Source: Cheiracanthium punctorium (lineage: Eukaryota; Arthropoda; Arachnida; Araneae; Cheiracanthiidae). From it: a stretch of 64,000 bases of DNA. Below are positions 56,650 through 64,000 of the stretch, in pieces. The DNA lies in the NCBI GenBank assembly GCA_038373885.1, contig JAWZYV010011611.1, forward strand, positions 62,001-126,000. Direction: 5' to 3'. The notes under the pieces are model-generated. The model saw only the letters and a program-made list of their open reading frames with translations. It searched no databases and had not been told where the DNA came from. Position numbers and translations under genes: made by a program. How positions within the stretch are numbered: the stretch's first letter is position 1; each line of letters starts with the position of its first letter.

Positions 56650-57460
56650 CAATCCCGAAGAAATAATTTTATTTATGAAAAAAAATTAAACTCATAAATT
56701 AGGAAAAATCCGGATAATTGTGACATCAATATGATGTCATACTCACTTGCAACAGCTACTTTTGTCACGCAAATGATTAACTTTTTTTACTCTCGAAATA
56801 AAATGGATCTGAAAAGAGCGAAAAATCGCTAAAAATGAGGGAACGGGTGGATTTTCAGATTTTTAAAATAGCGCATACTATTTTCTATAATTCTATACAT
56901 ATTTATGGAAAATTTAGAGCTGATCGTACAAATGGTGTAGACATAGGCGTAGAGTTATATGGGCCCGTGGGGCTCGAGCCCCCCCCAATAAATTGTGAAT
57001 AGGGGCTGAGCCCACCCAATAATTTACCACTAAATACAGAAAATTAATTTATACTAACATAAAAAAAAGTATTTCACGCCATTTACAAACGTTTAAAAAA
57101 ACCTTTACTTGGACTTTTAAAAATTTTCTTCTTTTGATTTCAATCATGATTTAGTATTCATTGTGACGCTACGTAACACACAATGTTACTATAAGCTGCC
57201 CTCACCAGGCTCTGGTTAATTAAAATCAGATTATGCAATGTAAAGTATGAAATAAAGAAAAGTTCAGATGTGTCTAAAATGCAGTATCTCATCGAAAATG
57301 TTTTTTTTTTCCTCCTTTGGATTTTTTACACTGCTTCTATTTTTAACTTATAACATGGTAGGAAGATACTAACATGGATACTTACCTTACATAGGTGTAG
57401 AATTTTATAGACCCATAGAGCTCGAGCGCCTCCAATAATTTACACTTATATATAGTAAGT

Positions 57461-58143
57461 CATAGCTGCCAACTACTACGGAATATAATTAACCATTTTT
57501 TGTAAACAGTATATTTTTTAATTATTTTTTTTTAAATAGCAACCAGCTCGCGCGCGCAGCACAAAAATTTTGCTATATTTTAAGCCGAAAAATCATGTAG
57601 AAAAAGTGGTTATTTATTGGGTTGGCAACAAAGTAATTGCGTTTTCTGGTATAAAATTCAAGCAAATAAGTTTTCAACAAGTTTTTAATTACAGGTAAGC
57701 TGAGCCTGAACATACGATTCATATTTGTTACATTTTAAAGAAGAATTTCACTGGCAGTACTTTTTTTCGTCCATAAAAGATGGCCACCCTCGCCCTTTTT
57801 TCGCTTCTATCCTCCTTAGAGGACAATATTAAAAATGTCCTGAAATTAATTTTTAGGTATTCGTGACTGCTGTATTTTACAGAAAGAATTTCACGGATAT
57901 CTCTATTTTTATTTGAGATCACGCGGGATATGTGAAAAGAACTTTTTGGCCCCTTACCCCCCCCCCCTAAGATTACGAATTTTGGAAAATGCTCTCTGAT
58001 CTAGCACCTATGTTGAAGAACTCACGTACGTGCCAAATTTCGCATAATTAACTTCAGTAGTTTTGGCCAGGCGAAATATTGACATACGGAAAAACGCAAT
58101 TACTTTGTTGCCAACCCAATATATTCCATGGCAGTTGGCAGCT
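57461..58143. mobile_element. Palindromic MITE split by mariner
   Basis: TAGCTGCCAACTACTACGG and TATAATTAACCA on the left; TGGTTATT and, after the mariner, TATTCCATGGCAGTTGGCAG on the right. Same family as 41863-42041. Confidence 0.65.
57617..58119. mobile_element. mariner-type nonautonomous element
   Basis: Ends TTGGGTTGGCAACAAAGTAA and its complement, with TA on both sides (57615-57616 and 58120-58121). TTGGGTTGGCAAC is the characteristic terminus of one mariner branch. About 0.5 kb, without the transposase D,D34D frame; a C run sits near 57957. Confidence 0.9.
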
Positions 58144-58168
58144 ATTACTAAGTAATATGTACGTGAAT

Positions 58169-58332
58169 CAGTGGCGTAGCCAGAAATTTTTCATGGGGGA
58201 GTTACGACTTCTGCAACTCACATAAATGTATACGGGTGTATGATAAGGGAGTGAAGAATATACATTTTGTATGGAAAAAAATTCCTCATGGGGGGTTATG
58301 ACCCCCCTAACCCCCCCTTGGCTACGCCACTG
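58169..58332. mobile_element. hAT-type MITE with GCGTAGCC ends
   Basis: Starts CAGTGGCGTAGCCAG and ends TTGGCTACGCCACTG, with a perfect duplication ACGTGAAT (58161-58168 and 58333-58340). The interior is the inverse of the 16180 and 19885 copies. Confidence 0.93.
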
Positions 58333-58462
58333 ACGTGAATATATGTGGTTGTGGGGCCCGGCCCCCCCAATAATTTTGAAAACCTTTACGCTTATGGGTG
58401 TAGATATTATTAGGTTTTTCAGTGCTTAATTTCGTAATCTTTTTGCAGTAATGGTGGAAATG

Positions 58463-58505
58463 AGTTTTATCTTGAGTCAGGCGGGGCCTGACTCAAGATA
58501 AAACT
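58463..58505. repeat. Perfect 20-bp-arm hairpin
   Basis: AGTTTTATCTTGAGTCAGGC at 58463-58482 is followed after GGG by its exact complement at 58486-58505. AAGATAAAACTGCGCGTG then recurs about 47 bp downstream (58542). It marks the outer edge of the large inverted repeat. Confidence 0.9.
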
Positions 58506-58544
58506 GCGCGTGTATTTTGATAATCAGAGTATTTTGATATCAAG

Positions 58545-59636
58545 ATAAAACTGCGCGTGTATTTTGATGAGCCATCCAAAGAGGCCTATGGATGCTCGAG
58601 TCTTCACATATACATCAGGCATTTCTTAAGCTTTCTAGTGCTTTCAAACGTTATTTAATGTAGTTTTAAGTAGTAATTGTGTTACTAATTCAAGTACGAA
58701 CTCGTGATTAATTTGTTTGCTATGATACATATTTACATAAAGAAAATAGATGCATATAATTTGAAGGAAAAACAAAGTAGCGCTTACTCTCATGATTCAC
58801 GATTGCTTATTTTAGTTTCACAAGTGGATATTTAATATACTTTAAAATAACTAAATACACAAATGAGAAAGACATTTTTATAATGAATATTTCATGAACG
58901 TAGTCGTATTTCCTACGTTATTTTAAACAATTCAACATTAATCTTTAACAAATGATGTATTAAAGCGCATTTTAGTGTTTTCGGGATATCCTGTATATTG
59001 GAGAAAATTGACAAAATACGCTCTATAGCGTGATTCCTGAATTAATTATTCTTTAATAAAGACATTTCATGTAGTATATAATATTCTTTTGTCGCTTTCT
59101 CAATTGAACTTAGGAATTGAGCAAGCATAATGAACGCTTGTACAAAATATTAACTACATTTGAAGTTTCTGTATAAACGGGCAAAAATCAATAATTTATG
59201 ATTTACTGTATTTCTGCACTGTACCAGATGTAAGTCTGAATCACATAATCAAGGCATATATAACTGATAAATAACATTTTCAACTGGCAAAATTAAATCG
59301 TCTAAATAGTATCAAACGTCATGCTTATTTACAAGAATAAAAAATACTCAAGTAATACGATTTCTGATTAAAATAATTTATTTATAAATAACACATGAGT
59401 AATTATTCACTAAACATGATTTACATACATATTTTTAGAATTTCTAAATACATTATAAGCGTTCACTTACCTTTACATTCAGAGCAAAATGTTCGAATTT
59501 TAGGATAAATTTTCATGAAAGAAAATGGCGCAAGATTCACAAAACGATTACCTACATCTAAAGTTCTTTAGTACGACAAAAATATAAAAAAATTGTTTTA
59601 AAATAATAAAATAATATAACATTTATAATACTTAGA
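58545..59636. repeat. Left arm of 1.1-kb inverted repeat (element E5)
   Basis: Inverted complement of 60158-61213, with only scattered mismatches by eye. Outer end GCGCGTGTATTTTGATGAGC; inner end AGTACGACAAAAATATAAAA. Includes ATTTACATAAAGAAAATAGA and TTCGGGATATCCTGTATAT. No long frame; a 17-codon stretch ending FCSECKGK (minus) overlaps a donor-like AAAGGTAAGTG. Confidence 0.9.
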
Positions 59637-59787
59637 ATAATAAAATAGAATACTGTGACTGGGGAAAACAGGCCTCAATGATAAACTCATTTTTAGGGAT
59701 GGCAACTCATAGGCAGGCCCGTTGTTTAGCGATGGCCCCGAGTCAGGGATCAGCGTAACTGTACACGCTTTATCTCCGTGGCGACAC
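59637..59787. other. Spacer of the inverted repeat, outside E4
   Basis: Contains CAGGCCCGTTGTTTAGCGAT and GGCCCCGAG, resembling CAGGCCCGTTACTAATTGCG and GGCCCCG at the outer end of the right arm (61214-61242). It is probably the leftover of an E5-type terminus. Confidence 0.4.
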
Positions 59788-61864
59788 CACGGTGATTACT
59801 ATAGGAGTGGACACTCTCCATAGCTGTAATGTTAAACTTTTGGTACCCCAAATAAGTTTCAATTATGTAAACATTGGAAATCTAGTGACATACAGCGATC
59901 CTTGCGGCAAAAGAATAAAGCATTTCCCGTGCTGATTGATAACTAATTTTACTTGTTTTTAATTTTCCGACTTAGCATGTGAACGAGATTATTAACGCGA
60001 GCACTAAATTTAAAATATTTCTATTATCGCTTTTGCTTACATGGTTGCCTTAGTAACTAATGAAAAACCTAAATTAAAAAGATTTTAAATGAAATTGTTT
60101 CTCCATCGCTAAGAGGTTATTTGACAGAATATTGAGTTTGATATTTGTGAACGAGTAGATGTTTTATTATTTTATTAAAACAATTTTTTTATACTTTTGT
60201 CGTACTAAAGAACTTTAGATGTAGGTAATCGTTTTGTGAATCTTGCACCATTTTCTTTCATGAAAATTTATCCTAAAATTCGAACATTTTGCTCTGAATG
60301 TAAAGGTAAGTGAACGCTTATAATGTGTTTAGAAATTCTAAATATATGTATGTAAATCATGTTTGGTGAATAATTACTCATGTGTTATTTATAAATAAAT
60401 TATTTTAATCAGAAATCGTATTACTTGAGTAGTTTTTATTCTTGTAAATAAGCATGACGTTGTGATACAATTTAGACAATTTAACTTTGCCAGTTGAAAA
60501 TGTTATTTATCAGTTATATATGCCTTGATTATGTGATTAAGACTTACATCTGGTACAGTGCAGAAATACAGTAAATTATAAATTATTGATTTTGCCCGTT
60601 TATACAGAAACTTCAAATGTAGTGAATATTTTGTACAAGCGTTCATTATGCTTGCGCAATTCCTAAGTTTGATTGAGAAAGCGACAAAAGAATAATATAT
60701 ACTACATGAAATGTCTTTATTAAAGAATAATTAATTCAGGGATCGCGCTATAGAGCGCATTTTATCAATTTTCTCCAATATACAGGGTATCCCGAAAACA
60801 CTGAAATGCGCTTTAATACATCATTTGTTAAAGATTAATGTTGAATTGTTTAAAATAACGTAGGAAATACGACTACGTTCATGAAATATTCATTATAAAA
60901 ATGTCTTGTGTATTTAGTTATTTTAAAGTATACTAAATATCCACTTGTGAAACTAAAATAAGCAATCGTGAATCATGAGAGTAAGAGCTACTTTGTTTTT
61001 CCATCAAATTATATGCATCTATTTTCTTTATGTAAATATGTATCATAGCAAACAAATTAATCATGAGTTCGTACTTGAATTAGTAACACAATTACTTCTT
61101 AAAACTACATTAAATAACGTTTGAAAGCACTGGGAAGCTTAAGAAATGCCTGATGTATACGTGAAGACTCGAGCATCCGTAGGCCTCTGGATGGCTCATC
61201 AAAATACACGCGCAGGCCCGTTACTAATTGCGAAGGCCCCGGTATATCGTGGCTCACAGAAAAGAAGTTTTCGTCTGCCGCGGTATATATTTACATTAGA
61301 AAATGGTGCGAGTTCTTAATGTAACATGAATTTAACATTTTAACATGAGTTTTTTAGCGGCAATTTAAAGCTGTGTTAAAATTTGTCACAGCATGAAATA
61401 AATGTAAATACTGCTTGTTTGAGTGTGATCGTCATTATAAATAAACACTTTTTAAAAATTGCATTCACGCATACAACATTCTTCTAAATTTACTACTATT
61501 TCTTAAAATACAGCTTTTGGGCAAAATAATAACAAGACATTACATACATAACATTATTTCGCTTCGAAATTATTGACTATATTAGTTACGAAATAGTATT
61601 TTAAGACAATTAGGTAATTAAAACACACCTGAAGCCAGAAATTATTATATATCACGTTCAGAAGTCTATGTATTTCATATTTTTTTGAAGTTACGCTAAG
61701 TCAACGATCACCATTTACTTCGCCTCGATGGAAAAATAAACAACCTGGATGCACAGAAGCAGGAGATGCGCAGTTACCCAGTGTGTGTAGCGCCATCTGT
61801 TTGCAACAACAGCGTTATCCAACTTTCTAAGAGAAGTGTCCCCTCCTATACATTTACCTTCGTG
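59788..61864. mobile_element. MITE family E4, copy 2 (split by E5)
   Basis: Starts CACGGTGATTACTATAGGAG and ends CTATACATTTACCTTCGTG. Perfect 8-bp duplication GGCGACAC (59780-59787 and 61865-61872). Compared with copy 1 it contains an additional 1.08 kb (about 60158-61242) between TGAACGAGTAG and GTATATCGTGGCT. Confidence 0.85.
60158..61242. mobile_element. Right arm of the inverted repeat, inserted in E4
   Basis: Begins ATGTTTTATTATTTTATT and ends GCGCAGGCCCG ... AAGGCCCCG. Absent from E4 copy 1, hence a discrete insertion of about 1.08 kb (E5). Its complement forms 58545-59636. No transposase; class unknown. Confidence 0.75.
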
Positions 61865-61874
61865 GGCGACACTA

Positions 61875-62620
61875 ACGGGTGAAAACTGTTTTCAGCTGCC
61901 AGATTCCAGACTAAAAGAATAAATACTGCGTTATAGAATAAAATCATACGTCAGATTTTCAGAATTTGATTTTTGGCAGACGATAATACGGAATTTGCTG
62001 TTGAATTACAGACAGAACATGTATTGCTAAAGCTTTTTTCGAACCTAAAAAAAATATGGTGAATTTAAAATCGTAATCTGTGCTTGAATTATTACCTGAA
62101 GTTTAAAACAGTATTACGTCTTTTAAAGAAGACTAGGGTGCTTAATCTAGTACTTCTAATACATATTCTACAATAGGATGATATAACCAGCTAATCGGAA
62201 TCTGAGAAATTACTTCGACCGTCTAACCATAATTGTGTTTTTAATGCAATTTTATACAAGTGACATCAATTTCACTTGCGATCTATAACTTAAGTTTTGA
62301 AAGCTGGAAAATATAAAAAAAAAGAAAGAAAGAAAGAAGAAAAGAAAGTATAAAAGAACATATAAAAGAAAATAAAGATAAAATCAATAAACGTCTGATA
62401 TATATACATGTATATGTTTCTACGTTATCGATATTGAGGAAGCTTTCTAAAGTTAAAAATCGGTTAACGGATAGATTTTCAAAGTTTTTAAAGTCTCCAG
62501 TTCTCTTGTTATGTTTGTCTGCATATCTGTGCAAAATTACACATCGATCAGACGAATAAGTAAATATTGAACATACATGCATATAAATACGTTTATCTTA
62601 CATTCATAAACGTTAAGATT
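61875..62620. other. AT-rich stretch downstream of ELOVL gene A
   Basis: Contains an AAAGAAAGAAAGAAAG tract near 62323. No recognised gene. Confidence 0.4.
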
Positions 62621-62624
62621 ATTA

Positions 62625-62636
62625 TTTATTTTTATT
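62625..62636 (-). terminator. Candidate poly(A) signals of ELOVL gene A
   Basis: Two adjacent AATAAA words on the minus strand (complement TTTATT at 62625-62630 and 62631-62636), about 150 nt after the stop codon. In an AT-rich region such words are frequent, so the assignment rests on position. Confidence 0.4.
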
Positions 62637-62786
62637 CGTATCGACAGTTTATGCATAATACAACACATTACAATATAGTAAAATCTACAAATTATGTATA
62701 CATTAACACTGTAGACATCAAGGCAGGTGGCTTGCTCGGTAATATCCAAAGTTCGAACACTTGAAATGTGCAAATAAAATTTCTCA

Positions 62787-62945
62787 TTACTCTCTCTGCT
62801 TATTGTAAGTTCTAATGTAAAAGTTAAGGAATAAGACAGTTATGATGGTTAATACATATGTGGCGGTCTGGTCGAAGATCGTGAGCTTTCCGCAGCCACT
62901 CAGGGAGCTGAAAAGTATGTACGACATCGTAAGAAAAAATTGAAC
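62787..62945 (-). CDS. ELOVL family fatty acid elongase, C-terminal exon (gene A)
   Basis: A terminal exon of 159 nt: acceptor TTTCCATTTGCAG just before 62945, then 52 codons and a TAA stop at 62787-62789. It encodes VQFFLTMSYILFSS, then a GCGK turn, then VLFLNFYIRTYNKQRE. This matches the last two membrane segments of ELOVL proteins (x-Q-F ... C ... L-F-L-x-F-Y-x-x-x-Y) and a short polar tail facing the cytosol. There is no KKXX-type retrieval signal; the tail ends KQRE. The preceding exons must lie beyond 62946, probably outside the window. On this strand it precedes the N-terminal exon of gene B, so it is a separate upstream neighbour. Confidence 0.85.
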   Translation of the reverse strand, partial: VQFFLTMSYILFSSLSGCGKLTIFDQTATYVLTIITVLFLNFYIRTYNKQRE

Positions 62946-63049
62946 CTGCAAATGGAAATAAATAAATTTAGTCATAACATTACTTACAACGTGTTGTACG
63001 TCAATCCAAGTACAGAACGTTCATAATTAGTTTTCCTACTCAAAGCTGC

Positions 63050-63400
63050 GTAGAGACCACGCTTCATACATAAAGTTAAAGGACTGAAACTTTTACGCAA
63101 TCACTAAACCTAGTAGTATGCGTAAAAGTTTGATTTACACAAAGTAAAACTATTTAAAATTTCTAATGATTATAAACGCACAACAACTTTTTAATAATTT
63201 GAGATAGAAATTTAAATTTACTACGAATAGGGATTTCTTACCACTACTAGTTATATAATATGATAAAGATTACAACGAATTATTTTGTATCAGAAAGGTA
63301 TTTCAATTACCTTAAAACATGTTCTAATATTTAAAGAATTCACCAGAAATTTTAAATAGCTTAAGAAAATAAAATTTTAACAGTGAAGTAAGCTGAGGTA
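63050..63400. mobile_element. Foldback MITE R0, copy in ELOVL gene A intron
   Basis: AAAGTAAAACTATTTAAAAT, TTTAATAATTTGAGATAGAA, TTTTGTATCAGAAAGGTATT and TTCACCAGAAATTTTAAATA occur in R0 order. The outer arms are eroded. Confidence 0.6.
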
Positions 63401-63439
63401 GTCCTAGTTTTTAATCTTTCTCCGTGTAGGAAACGTTAG

Positions 63440-64000
63440 TACAGCTAAAAGTAGCGGTAAGCGTACTATTTCGTTTGGAGGAAGAACTTAAATGCAATCG
63501 AACCTCGTTAGAAATTCTCTCTAGGGAACCACTTAAAAATGACTTACGGATGGCGGTCTTAAGCGGGAATGACTTCTTATGCAGAGTTTATATTAAATGT
63601 AAAGTGAAATTCCAAATATTTATATAATAAGTATGGCCATAATTAAATTCTACAAATTGGTAGAGTAAGAATCTATTCATGAAATGTGCAACAAGTTATC
63701 CGCTATCCCCCCCCCCCCCTCACTTTTCAGAAATTCAATTTTAGTGCCTGAAGAATAGTCCGGGAGAAAGTCCGAAAATTCGTTGAAATGGCACACAATC
63801 TTTGTAAGGAAAAATATTGACAGTCATGTCCGACGAAAACTAAAAAATAAATAAATAAACAAATAAATAAAGTAAAATCAATCTGAAATTCTTCCAAATT
63901 TTTTTAGGCACTCGGCTGGAAGAATTTCAGTTTTTTTTTTAAATCTATTCAATCAATTCTGCCATATAGAGTAAAATGATAACTGTAAGTGCTCACATAG
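63440..64000. other. Probable intron of ELOVL gene A
   Basis: No exon with ELOVL motifs (histidine box, LN.xVH, Y-x-T) was recognised. A C run near 63705 and AAATAAATAAATAAAC near 63848 are present. Confidence 0.35.

Larger units (their letters stand above)
56942..58396. mobile_element. hAT-type element carrying nested insertions
   Basis: Starts CATAGGCGTAGAG and ends CTTTACGCTTATG. Perfect 8-bp duplication GGTGTAGA (56934-56941 and 58397-58404). A second left-end-like word CATAGGTGTAGAATTTTATA at about 57392 suggests an internal duplication or a second copy. Contains a palindromic MITE, a mariner and a GCGTAGCC MITE. No hAT transposase. Confidence 0.8.

Noticed and set aside
62283..62582. 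99-residue minus-strand frame
   Set aside because: The C-terminal part is Leu/Phe/Ser low complexity from an AAAG microsatellite; it lies in the ELOVL gene A downstream region.

Overview
The window looks like AT-rich, intron- and transposon-dominated nuclear DNA of an invertebrate, most likely an arthropod. The reasons are spliced ELOVL-type exons, TCAGT-type initiator and TATA elements in the LTRs, Gypsy, R1/I-like and Jockey-like retroelements, Helitrons, pogo and mariner elements, and very many hAT-type MITEs. The Gag coiled-coil style and Helitron ends remind me of spiders, but that is only an impression. There are no operons, ribosome binding sites, CRISPR arrays or other prokaryotic features.

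Host genes. The only host coding sequence I can support belongs to the ELOVL (very-long-chain fatty acid elongase) family, all on the minus strand. The C-terminal exon of one gene (gene A) ends with a stop at 62787. An N-terminal-half exon (8598-8782) and a probable following exon (6244-6312) belong to a second gene (gene B), whose later exons lie to the left of the window. On the minus strand a C-terminal exon precedes an N-terminal exon, so these must be two genes in a head-to-tail pair. The first exon(s) of gene B should lie somewhere between about 8.8 and 62.8 kb, but I could not find them. No catalytic HXXHH-box exon is visible in the window.

Mobile DNA. Nearly everything else is transposable or repeated DNA. 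0-8 kb: nested foldback MITEs, a SINE-like unit, a pogo-like element carrying a second TA-flanked element. 9-16.4 kb: a foldback repeat, a degenerate tandem array broken by a 0.96-kb MITE, and Jockey reverse transcriptase remnants with two hAT MITEs. 16.8-24.8 kb: scattered MITEs and a 1.3-kb dispersed repeat. 24.8-31.8 kb: a Helitron split by a non-LTR retrotransposon, then a pogo element holding a Helitron holding a hAT MITE. 31.9-39.0 kb: a full-length Gypsy-type LTR retrotransposon (copy A), decayed, abutting a second Helitron. 41.8-49.2 kb: palindromic MITEs, a 2.3-kb hAT element inside a MITE, and a second copy of the 1.3-kb repeat. 49.4-56.0 kb: a second copy of a 1.3-kb repeat, split by an internally deleted Gypsy copy (copy B) and followed by an inverted Helitron. 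56-62 kb: another nested hAT/MITE/mariner cluster and a striking 1.1-kb inverted duplication.

Insertions can be dated relative to one another because several host repeats have an unfilled second copy in the window. Target-site duplications (TSDs) of 8 bp (hAT-like), 4 bp (Gypsy) and TA (pogo, mariner) are directly visible. I see no convincing new cellular system. The most unusual structures are the 1.1-kb-arm inverted repeat at 58.5-61.2 kb, the in-frame TGA shared by both Gypsy copies, and the palindromic GGCGA cluster in the Gypsy LTRs.
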